From Lethocerus indicus (lineage: Eukaryota; Arthropoda; Insecta; Hemiptera; Belostomatidae), in assembly GCA_019843655.1 (NCBI GenBank), contig JACDQD010000004.1:29833872-29897871 (forward strand): DNA of 64,000 nt, given 5' to 3'. Below are positions 35,941 to 46,908 of the stretch, in pieces. Made by a program: the position numbers and the translations under genes. Every line of letters begins with the position of its first letter. Position 1 is the first letter of the stretch. Below the pieces are notes generated by a model. It searched no databases and had not been told where the DNA came from. It saw only the letters and a program-made list of their open reading frames with translations.

Positions 35941-38604
35941 GACGGCGGGGTTCTCGGGGGCCCAATCCATAATGCCGGTTACAATATGCCTTTTTAAGTT
36001 GGGGACCCTGCCCTCCCCCTTTTATGACCGGTGTCTATAGTTTTTTTATTGACACAGAGCCCTTTATGTTAAAAGGGAATCCGATAATGCTCCCCCGGGG
36101 CGGCGGGCGGGAGGGACACACACGTACATACAATACAATATGGATTAGGGTGTGATCCCCTTGTAACCGCAGTGGCGCGATATTCCACGGGGCAAATCCC
36201 GCAACATCGGGCACTGTAATTCAATATTGTCCTTCCTCCGCCTCCGCTTCCTCCTCCACCACCTCCTCCATTATTGCCGGCACGCTTCTACTTTTTTAAT
36301 AAGCTTGTTTGTTTGACGCCACGCGGCCGCCCCCCCCCCCGGCCGAACGACGGCCCAGTTTTCCGAAACGCGATACGCAGTCGAAATTAAATCCCGGAAA
36401 TCTCGCGTATCACCTACATTCAACGAAGGGAACGGACATTAAACGGGATTGGACGATTTATGGACATTTCACGTTCGTCTATAACTGATTTCTATTCCAT
36501 TATACAACCGACCGGACAAGATTTATGCCGTCTTCAATGTAACAACCGGTAATAAATGACAAATGTTTAATCGAGTATCGTGAATTCGGTATTCGTATTT
36601 TATTCCCCCGAAGATAATGTTTTTCACGTAATGCCCAACCACAAGTGAAATTGTTGGTATGAAATTGATTTTAGGAGAATTATATAGTATTAAACAAAGT
36701 CTTAACTGGACTAACAACAGACTAGGATACACCGAGGTAGGAGTGAGGCGGGCTCATCGTTCCCTCTGTCTATCCTGCGGTTGAGACGGGGGAAGGTGGG
36801 TCCACAAATAAAGGTTTTCAGCGGCTTCAAAATCCGTTAGTCGTTAATCCCACAATATTTTGACTGACAACTACTTAAAGGAGAGGCCGCTACTAATGAT
36901 ACCGCTCCGGAGCTTAATTAACTCGACACCTCGGTCGACCGGGAGTGGTCGGTGGTGGGAGATGGGGGCACTTTGGGCCTGAGGGCTAAAAAAAAGGTGC
37001 CGCCGCCGCCACCGAAATTGATGAACCTCAAGTAGTGTTGTACTCTACTCTTTTCTCTCTTTCGGCCCCGGGGTAAAAACCCGTTAAAACTTTCCGGCGG
37101 AAAAGCCCCTTGAAAACTCTCAATTAGACGTAGCTGCTCCACCCCCCCCCCTCCACCGCCCCCGGCAGCTGCTCCCCTCCAATATGGGGCCCTAATCGAC
37201 CCGCAAACACAGGCCCCACCGCAAATACCTAAATGGAGTCGATTGTTTAATTTTAAAACACCGACAGAGCAGATGTCCCTGCCGCTTGGAGGCGGCATCT
37301 TTTGGCGCCCCACCCAAACAAATACACTCCACACCCCCCGCCCCCCCTCAGCACTTTACCATAGACAGGCCCGATACTTCCGCCGCACTGATAATTCCTA
37401 TCTTTGTAAATCATCAACACTGATGAAACATTCGGTTCAGAATTGCGTTTAAAAAATTAGGTCTCGACGTTTTTTTCGTACAGATATAAAAACAGACTGA
37501 CATTCTGAAATACGTTTGACTCCCGACTTTTCGCACCATCTAAATATGCAATATCAGGAAATGCGGCTTGTTGTACCCTACGAGAGGCTACACGAATTGG
37601 AGGTGGGCGCGGCGGTGGGACGGGCGACTTTGCGCTGGAAGGACAGGAATGCAAACCATCCGACCGACGTGCCGAGAACAAAGGCAGGTAAACATGGGGC
37701 GCATTCTCTCGGCCGGGCATTCCCGTCGTATTTCTCTAATTGAAACGATTGGAAGCACGCGATGGTTTATATTATTTGTACTACATCACTATTGAACAAT
37801 CCCCTTACTTACAGTCGTCGTCGCTCCCCCTCCCCCCGGCATCGGGTTATTATGCGACAAGATAATTTAACAATTTAATTTCAATACGTTTTACTACATT
37901 GAACGGTCGTCGAATAAACTCTTACACGTTGCTCGGGCTGTAAAATACCTCTCTTCAGAGGCACCGTCTGCGTTCCCCGGGTTTATTCTCCCTTATGAAG
38001 TTTTTTTACCAGCAAATGTTCGGGATATAATTTGTCGCAATTTTCAGTAATATTTTTTAGTAATCGCCGAAATATAACAGAATATTAGTGACAGTGATTT
38101 AAATCGCAAATCGCAACTCTGTAGGATTGACAAGGACAACCTAAGGTTGTTTTCTCTGTCTTCTAACGTTAAGAATATTCAGTTTTCATTAATCAAAGAA
38201 ATAATACATATACTTCCTAATATCCGTCACAACGTTATCAAACTATGTCAAATAAGCTACTAATAAATATCATCGCATTATAATAATGAGCATAATCCTC
38301 CTACATCTGAGTAAAATAAGTGCACTCTGAGTGCAGTAACAGGTTTAAGTGTCTCATCTCACTAACCGACTGATGGACTGCTGCTGAACAATAAATCCAG
38401 AATAATAGTGCTATATATAACGGTGCTATTCCAAACCTAGCGCAACGCCAAACAGACATTATACAGACCAGTTGATGATTTTTTTTTAAATTCCCATGCG
38501 TAATTCAATTTAACTGAGTATGAAGTTGAGTCCCGAAATTTTCCTCAGCACCAATCAAAAGATTTTGATTCGACAAAAGCATGAGAGCGATGAGAAAGAG
38601 AGCA
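35941..38604. other. No gene supported; GC islands with poly-C/G runs
   Basis: Islands at about 36080-36360 and 36900-37350 contain C runs of 8-12 and CCTCC-type repeats. The frame at 36918-37334 (-) is glycine-rich low complexity from those runs. Nothing here is recognised as a gene. Confidence 0.3.
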
Positions 38605-38627
38605 ATCTCGAACATAATGTTCGAGAT
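38605..38627. repeat. Perfect 23-bp palindrome
   Basis: ATCTCGAACAT and its exact complement ATGTTCGAGAT are separated by a single A. The symmetry resembles a dimeric factor site, but no factor is assigned. Confidence 0.8.
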
Positions 38628-41079
38628 CCTACTGGTTCATACGCCATTACCGAACGGACAATAGTGTTGTACCCCTAGAGGGGGAGGCAGGTAGTCGGCG
38701 TTTGACAGGGACGTCGTTTCACTCTGTTATATCGTTGTTTAACAGATTTTTTTATCGGCTCCTCTTTCCCTCCGCCTCGCCCCGTTAAGAAGCTATGGGG
38801 GCAGCGGGTGTTTGTCTTAAAACGAGATAATGAGACTCACGACCCATTGGAACGTTTGTCCGTTGAGTTAGCGCTGCCTCTGTAATTGGTATTGTCGTAT
38901 TGTAAAGTTCCGAAGAGACAAAAGGGGAAACAACAGTCGCATTCCATTTCTTCTTATGGAAAATGGTTACCGGCCGTTGTTTGAGTTAGAAAAGGGAGAA
39001 ACCCCTCCTTCCCTCTCGCCCCTCGTCCAGGGGGTGATTATACAGTGGGGCCCGGCCATCCTATCTTCTTTAAGCGGTGAGAGGGGAGGCTATTTTTGAG
39101 ACCATCGCCCTTCGCCCAGTCCAATTAGACGCGCTTTTTCAAAGCGCCCCACTATCGCCGGCGTTGGAAAATTGTTCATTTATGCAATCCGCTTCCAGAT
39201 GGGGAAATGCAAGAGTCCACCATTTTGAAAGGTGAATACAGAGAGACGGGTCAACAGCGTTACTAATTTTGCGAACTATATATGTTACCGAACTAACTAA
39301 ATAATATTAGGATCATTTTTACCCAATTTAGTCCATTGCTGACAATTTAAGAGGAAATTTTTGTTTCAATTTATTGTACACTGTGAATATACAAGTCTCT
39401 TTCTATGTTCATATCGCATTGCCTCTTTTCACACACTACTCATTTACACACTACCTGCCGAATGTATTCCGAAGAGCAATCCCTCATATACTTTCTTGTT
39501 CCGATAGGTGGTAAGTCTATCGGTTGAAGTAGAATAATCAGGATTCAAATATTAGCGATATTTTTAGTGGACGAATGGTGGTCCAGGAGAGAGGCCTCCG
39601 GGCAAATAATACTTCCGTTCCCATAACAGTGGGTCCCTTCCCCGCCCCCTCAAGGGCTAAACCTTACGGCAAATTGACTTAGGATTGTAAAGCTGAATAA
39701 ATAAACTCCCTTCTTTGTCAACTACCGACCCGAAAAGAGTCTTGTTTATGAGCCGGGGACGAGTGGCTGCACAAATACACCCCCATAGGAGGCCCCATAA
39801 GCGTACCTATGCCGCTCAGAAAAACAAACCTGTTCGGAGATAGGTGCCTTTGTTCAAAATACATTCTTAGCATTGTCTGCTTTACAGGGGAGGTTGTAAC
39901 AAAGGGGTATAATTTTACAAATCATTTTGGAAAATTTTCTGATTTGAAAGAGCTTTTTTTAATAATGTTATCCTCTCCTAGTTGCCATTTCTAGGCATGT
40001 GTCAATATCTGATTATATTATCGCGTATTAAAGTTGTCGAAATTCTTACGCAATATTATTTTCAGAATTGGCCAAGTATTTTGTACGCTATTTAGTGCAA
40101 AATTTACCAGAAAATAATTTCCACCGCAACCAATTATCCGTCAATGCAATGCGAAATAGTAAGCGAGCTCCTTTTTAACAAGATGGATTTTAATGAAGAC
40201 AGCTACGTCGGGTACACTTGAGTGGTGGGGAGGGGCTGAGGAGGGGACTGGTTCACATGGTGCCGGGGGCTTCAGATGCCTTAACCAGTTCCCTCTGGGA
40301 CGCCACTAAATTGGCATTATTCATGTGGATACTGACTCGAATAGCAAAACTTGTACCGTTTTAAGAAAACTTAAAGAAGTCCTGCGGAGTCACTTTTGAA
40401 TATATTCCGTAACTTTCTAGACACACGTCGTTAAGGAAAATGTTTCGCCAAACGGGGATTGTAGGAAAAAAATGTAAGAAAACCAATCGAAATTCTATCG
40501 TGTATTTAAAATAAATATCCTTATTTCCTTGGTATTTTGTCACAATGGCAAACTCTTCAACAATGTTTGCTATCTGGAATATGATATTCAAGAAAAATGT
40601 AATTTACTCTCAAAGTTTTACTAACCCACAAATATAGTAATATGTTTCCGTCGTTTTTTTTGTGAAATAAAACTAATCCAGAAGCTGAATTTAATTTAGG
40701 GACAGGAAATTTGATTCGATGAATGACTGACGAGTAACGGAGGCCCAATAATGAGATGCGTTACGACTCGCCTATATGAACTGCGTCCTATATGCGCCGG
40801 GAACGACTTTATATGAAAACTTTATCCGACGAAATATTTTAATAATAAACCCCTGGCAAGCGGTGGGCCGTCCTCGTAAAACTGATGGGGGACACTGTTT
40901 TACGCCCGCCTAAGGTTAAAAAACATATTTCGCTCTTCCTAATTTGCCGTAATTGTTTTTAATATTTCAGAGCGGCAAAGGAAGTTGCGCAGAATAAACG
41001 ACTGGAGAAATATATTAGGCTTTACGCTTATGAATAATAAATTCTTATGAATATATAAAATTCAAGAAATCGCCATAAG
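38628..41079. other. No gene supported
   Basis: Mixed AT-rich DNA with modest GC-rich patches at about 38670-38720, 39000-39140 and 40200-40310. Short frames such as 39809-39994 are not convincing. Confidence 0.3.
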
Positions 41080-41137
41080 GGAATAATAATTATTAAATGT
41101 GTACATATCGGTCACTGGTGGGGGGTTCTGTCTACAG
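41080..41137 (+). repeat. Direct repeat flanking a foldback arm, left copy
   Basis: This 58-bp segment starts GGAATAATAATTATTAAATG and ends TTCTGTCTACAG. It is repeated at 41275-41333 with a few differences. Together the two copies bracket a solo foldback arm. Confidence 0.8.
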
Positions 41138-41274
41138 ACGCCCAAAAACATCCAAAGAACATCCAAAAACAAGTGCAAGAAGTGACGAACGCCGCTCTGA
41201 AGATGGCGAGCAACCGAAACCGGTCTAGCAAAAGAGCAAACCAGCGAGAGGAGACAGAAATACACGCGATCTGA
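41138..41274. mobile_element. Solo arm of the foldback element, copy 3
   Basis: This carries the right-arm order GCTCTGAAGATGGCGAGCA, CGAAACCGGTCTAGCAAAAG, CAGCGAGAGGAGACAGAAA. The left arm is missing. The internal part has a duplicated AACATCCAAA motif related to the loop of copies 1 and 2. Confidence 0.7.
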
Positions 41275-41333
41275 GGAATAATAATTATTAAATGTGTACA
41301 AATCGGTCACTGGTGAGGCGGTTCTGTCTACAG
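41275..41333 (+). repeat. Direct repeat flanking a foldback arm, right copy
   Basis: Near-identical to 41080-41137. It is too long for an ordinary target-site duplication, so a tandem duplication or a longer composite repeat is more likely. Confidence 0.8.
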
Positions 41334-44300
41334 TCTTACAAAATTCTGTGTTTTGGTTATTTATTAATTTTCTTTCAGTTCATACTTTCTTCTTTAAATG
41401 TTCTTACCGGTAAGATATTGGATTGATTTTCGAGCTGCCTCCGACTGGGTATCGGTTGCCTAAATGTCAAAGCTGAATTTGAATAGCGGCCGGAGGGACT
41501 TAAAACGGAAGGTTGTCTCATTGGGGGGTTGGTAGTGGGGTGTTAATGAGGCCAACCCTTGTTTGTGGACTGGACCTCTGGGCCTACCTGGGCACGGCTA
41601 CCCCCCGGGCAATTAACACCCCGGCCAGCCTCCTTTGAGCCGGCCCGCCCCTACTCATCCTCGCTCAACCGTATTCCAGGAATTTCGAAGCATTAAGGCG
41701 ACCGGGGAAATATACGATGACTTTTCTAGAAAACCGGGACTTCGGGCCAGCGGGCTAATTAAAAGGTTTTCGGTCCTAACGACCGGAATCGTGGGGCTCG
41801 CGAAAAATATTATTGGGCAATTGAGCTGAGTGGTGGGCGTTTTGAAATATCATCAACCGTTGATCTGGCATCGCATTCGGCTTATTACCACCACCCGGGT
41901 TGAGGATTGTCGACTCTGAGCACTTTGAGTCCGTCTTTCGAGGCTTTTCAGGGATATTTCCACAGGGAGCGAGAGAAAATTGCGGTCGAGTGGACGAATT
42001 TTTGCCGTGTAACAGAAGACGAAGCTGCACGAAGCAGGCAGATAAAGCACGAAGGCGCGTCCATAAGGAAAATAAAAATAAAATATCCTAATCGGGGAAG
42101 ATTAGTCCAAATAAGTTGATTGAGAAAATCCAATTGAACGTTGATACACCAAATAAAATCTATACAATTTTCAGTATTTGCCGTGAAAAGAGTCGGAATC
42201 AATTAGTAATAAATACAAAAAACTGTAAAAAATCAATTTCAATTTCTATTACATCTACGTGTAATCGTAATTTTTTTACGTTCTCTTGTCTCTTTTCTCT
42301 TCGTATTCGGCAAATTTCGCCCTGACAATTTCCACCGTATAACCTTTTCTGTATTCTTTACTTAGTCGCAATACAATTTTCATCCCCGTAAAATTCTTAA
42401 GGGCGGGTCCTCCGTAAAAACTTTTCTCACTTTACAACTAAACTCCGCAATAACAATAACGAAATTCGTATTTACTCTCGGGTACAATATTGCGGACAGG
42501 GCTATATTAATTCATAGTTCGTGGAGTGGGTGAGGGGGGGGGTGTCGGTGGGAGCGGGCCAACGGTTTTACGAGCGGTGGTCCGGAGGCGGGCCATATCT
42601 CCGGAGGGAGGTAAAACGCGGAGACCGTGCGGGCCCTGCTCTCGGTGGCGGGCGGCAACAGTGTTTAATTTGGAAACTGCGACTCCGAGTGCAATAAACA
42701 CTTTATATAAGAGCCCGGCACCGCCGTTTACGAGAATCGTAAAATTATTGTTTAATATGGCGGCGCCGGGCCGGCTCAAATTAAAATAGAAACGACAGGG
42801 CCCCACCCACCCCCGGACGAGAAGGCGGGCCCCGATTTTAATTTAAATCCCGAGAGGGCGTTATAAAAGCGGAGGAGGGCTGCAGTAAAGACTTTGTATT
42901 GAAATGAATTTGAGGACGGCAATTTCCTAAGGACAATGGCGGAGGGGACGGGGACTTGATTAAGTCTCCCGCGGCGGGGCTTCGCTCGGGCTTTTTTCAG
43001 TAGGCCCGGGGTGGCGTGGGTGGAGGGGAGGGGGTCGTCCAAAGTTGAACAGAATGGAAAGTAAAGTGTTACGAGGAGGAGGGGGCGGCGGTTGTATGGA
43101 GTGGGCGGGGGCGGTGGCGGGGAGCTGGTCCCAGTAATAAAAATGTGATACCGCTCTCTGTGCGGAAAACCCCTCGACCCCCCCCCCATCCCACTCCACC
43201 GACCGACCTTTTTCAGCCCCTTTATTATAGCCGCCCCCGCGCCCCCACCAGAGATCTCTGTTAACGATAACAGCCGGAATCGGAGGAAACCAGGTAGCCG
43301 GGTTTGGGCGGAAAAAAAGGCGAGATTAAATATTTCAACCGCGTTACTGCCAGCTTCAGTAGTAATAATAGCCCTTTCGGTGGTAGTTGCGATATTAGTA
43401 ATAATTGAAGTTTCATAAAGGCCGTAAAATTATTTCATTTCAAACTTCCCTCTTACGCACACCTATTAATTAATTACAGTTTAAAACATTCGAACAATAG
43501 AGGTAATATTCTCATTATAATTAAGTAATTGATATTTGAAATAGTCTAGGATAAACTCCAATGAAGAATGGAAACCACCAATATAAGTAGTTTTAACGCA
43601 TTTAGGGTTTAATTAGGCCGTTAATCTTTCTTCCCCAGGATAATTTGACTGATTATCACACTTGCAAAGCTGCAGATAATTCTCCAATATCGGAAGCATT
43701 TATCTTACAGAAGACTGTACATATTCGACGGAGAGCTAACTAGTTGAAACATTTATACCCCTCTGTAAACACCTCCGTTCGATACCGTATAAGCATTAGG
43801 AGGGTCCTGGTGTAAATCATAAAACGGCTACCGGCAACTTGCGGTGGCTTGGGGGCGCGGAAATGAAAAGCGTCTCGGGTGCGCCACTGTTCCGCCGGAT
43901 TTTATGTACGCGGACCGAGCAGTAAAAGTTCAATTTTATTGTGAAGTTGACAAGCCGCTAACTGCGTCGGCCGGCTACCTGAGGCCGCCTCGTAAAAGGC
44001 CGAGAGCCGGCGCCTTCACCAGTACCAGCTGCCCCTACACTCCACGTTCGGTTACACTTTTCCTGTTTATACCCACCTAATATCGAGTGACCAATTAACG
44101 CTTTATTTAAACTAAACCGGTATTTTTATTCTCAACATTGTCAGTAGTAATCTTTTAGTAACAACACTATAATTGGTAATTGGTATAAAATGTTACGCTA
44201 AAATCAAATCATCGATCCGCGTCATAGCCATTAGAAACACTATCTATGTTTCCAGTTAGGCCCGTAAGTGGTGGAAGGTATTATTAAAATCTGAGTGCTC

Positions 44301-45156
44301 GGCAAGAGAACGCGGGGCCGAACAATGGAGAAGGGAACTGGGGGTAAATGTAACGACCGGGGCCGTGTAAAAGGCAGTGGGCGGGAGCCGGTAATAGGAG
44401 GGGGGGCGGCTCTTATAATTAGGTAAGGCAGCGCGCCGATGCAGAATATTGGCTAATTTAGAGTTTCCTCTCGGGCCATTATCTACCTCATTAGTCAGCG
44501 ACCGAAACCACAACCGTCCCAACTAAAAACACACATTCGGCGGGCCCACACCCGATTGTTATTCACCCGCCGGTGAATATCCGTTCCTGTTTTTACGGAC
44601 GGTTTTCACGATTTCGCCCCAAACAGAAACAATCTAAATTGGTTTTGCGATTGGACGTTCGCTCAACACGGGTTCCTGACCTTTTCTCTTTACACCCACA
44701 CCCACACTAATTAAGAACTTTCGAAGAGCTTCTTCCGGTAAATGGTTCCGTGGGAGCGATTGATAATTGGCAAACCCGAGATAAAATTCGCAGCGATAAC
44801 CATAAACGGGCGATGCAGTGAAAGCGACCCGGTCGGTTTTTTTCGTTGGCCCTAACGTTATGGAAATTAATATGTTCGACATTTATGCGCTGAAATATCG
44901 ACCATTTCAGCGCCGCGCGGGCGCAAAAGCACAAAGTAGACTTGATCACAAATATTATTAACAACAAATGCGGAATAATAAAATTATAATAATACTTAAT
45001 ACGGATGGAAAGAAAATTAACGCTATCCTGAACCTGAGCATACACTTCTATTGAGGGCGAAATCGCTTCATAATAGAATGAAATGAGAGATTTCATGTGA
45101 CTGGTAATAGTGCTGCTGGTTACCAAATTTCGTAGACAAATGTGGCCAAGTGAGAG
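41334..45156. other. No gene supported; strongly GC-rich island 42520-43260
   Basis: The island has G and C runs, CCGCC/GGCGG repeats and open frames on both strands (for example 42507-42806 (-) and 42526-42789 (+)) that shadow each other. Other CpG-rich patches are at about 41600-41800, 43840-44010 and 44330-44420. No domain was recognised. Confidence 0.3.
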
Positions 45157-45166
45157 TTGGCCCAGT

Positions 45167-45303
45167 TGGCCGCCGCACTGGCACTTTGCCGTTCAAGTGT
45201 ACGTGATGATGTGTTTCGTGTTATTCAAATGTTGGTGACCGGCGGAGAGATCACTTCGCAACAGTTCCAGGAACGCTCGTCGCGTTGTCTCATCAGGTAC
45301 ACG
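45167..45303 (+). CDS. Weak candidate internal exon
   Basis: A frame between a possible acceptor (GTTGGCCCAG) and a good donor (ACGC followed by GTAAGA) encodes about 45 residues. It is rich in Ala, Leu, Arg, Gln and Val, with balanced codon use, and includes VIQMLVTGGEITSQQF. The acceptor lacks a pyrimidine tract. The frame has no ATG start, although it continues to a stop at 45345. No family is recognised. It could be chance. Confidence 0.15.
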
Positions 45304-45765
45304 CGTAAGAAATATGTATTGAAATTAGATAAATCAGTTATTTAGTTGAGCAGAAAATATCGAATCAATCCGTCGGCGATAGGGCGGGGGAAAGAAACAT
45401 TGATAATTGCGAATAGCGATGACTTTTGTACGATAGGATCCTGTTTGGGGTAACAATAAAATTGGGGCCGCGGAGAGAGCCACCTCCGGCGGCGTCGCGC
45501 TTTTTATTACCCCCGAGCCACCCCGACAACGACCACCCCAGTTTTGCAATATTTTGCCCCCGGCCGGGGGGGGGGGAGCGGGAGGCGACACATAAATATT
45601 TATACGCGGTCCGCCTCCGCCGCCTCCGCCAACTGGTTTATTGGACAATAAAAGGTTATTTATAACCACAATTATGACGCCGGGGCCCGCCTCCGCACAC
45701 GCCCCGGCCCCACGGACCCACCCCCTTGTCTCAGCGCTTGCGTGTGCGTGCGGGCTTGTCACCAA

Positions 45766-45800
45766 GAGAGAGAGAGGGAGTGAGAGAGAGGAAGAGTGAG
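45766..45800. repeat. (GA)-rich microsatellite
   Basis: Imperfect GAGA tract of about 35 bp, next to duplicated element A1. Confidence 0.8.
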
Positions 45801-45823
45801 GGGGAGGAGGGATCCGGGTTCTC

Positions 45824-45957
45824 CCAGATATAAACTAATATAGCCATTGTGACGATATTAATTTAGACCGTCGAGGATTTTGAAGGCATTTTATAACTCC
45901 GCCCGAGGGATTTGGCCTCGCCCTTCTCTTCCCTTCAACCCTTATAATTAGTTTATG
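45824..45957. promoter_or_regulatory. Duplicated CNE-like element, copy A1
   Basis: Matches to 46762-46908 in order: ATATAAACTAATAT, GCCATTGT, TATTAATTTA, TTTTATAACTCC, a CGCCCTT-type block, and CTTATAATTAGTTTAT. The separation is about 935 bp in the same orientation. The end block holds a TAATTA homeodomain core. A regulatory role is inferred. Confidence 0.65.
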
Positions 45958-46761
45958 ATGGCCCCCAAACTGATTTTTGGGATCCCAGCCACCCACCCGC
46001 CTTTCGTTCTTCTCTGGCAGCTCATACCCTTCATGCTCCTTGGTTTTTCTTTAAGCTTTCTCCCTGCTCGTTATGACATCGCTCCAAAGTTCGTCGTCCC
46101 TTCAACTCTCTGTTCGAATAACACCCGCAGGGGCACCGGAGGTTTAAGAGCCCGGCGACATACGAAACAGACAAATAGCGCTAAAACGCAACAAATCCTG
46201 AGAAGTCAGTATTGGTGAATGGCCTCAGTGGAACATTAGGATATCCCAAACAGACCCTCCATAATAACGAAACGATAGGCTTAGGCTCTCATTAGAAAAA
46301 AAACCCATTATATCCTGGTAGAAGTTCAAATGTTGAACAAAATCAGAAGTAATTATCACCGCTGTAATAGAATAATGGCCCAACAAAGGGAAGTAATCAT
46401 GTATTATATTAGTTAAAGAATATTTCATCTATACATATTGAAGAATCTAAAAATTTCCTACGTTTTCCTAACCTTCATACAGATCAAAATATGTTTCTAC
46501 GGGTACAACGAACGATACATAACAATTTCAATAAATTATCCCTGTAAATTGAATATGTATGGCATACAATATGCTATAAAATATTTGTAATTTAATTTTT
46601 ATTAATTAATTATAACGCGTTTTTTGTTAAAAATGGTGGATCAGAATGCGGGACCCCATTTTGTTAAATTACTGACGCGTATGAAGTATGTCGTATTCGC
46701 AAAAGTTTGAAGGAATGCCTCCCCCCACCATACTGAAACTTGGTACGCCCCCCCCGGTACG

Positions 46762-46908
46762 AATATAAACTAATATTGCCATTGTCTCTTTATTAATTTA
46801 CAGCTAGGCCCCCACCCTCCCGATATTCGTCAGGTTTTATAACTCCTCCCCGACGACTAAGCCCTTGCCCTTTTTGGGGCGGGGGGGGCCTTGTAATTAG
46901 TTCATAAT
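46762..46908. promoter_or_regulatory. Duplicated CNE-like element, copy A2
   Basis: Diverged duplicate of 45824-45957, with ATATAAACTAATAT, GCCATTGT, TATTAATTTA, TTTTATAACTCC, GCCCTTGCCCTT and CTTGTAATTAGTTCAT preserved. Spacers differ and include a G-run. The blocks are kept while the filler is lost, which suggests selection on both copies. Confidence 0.65.
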
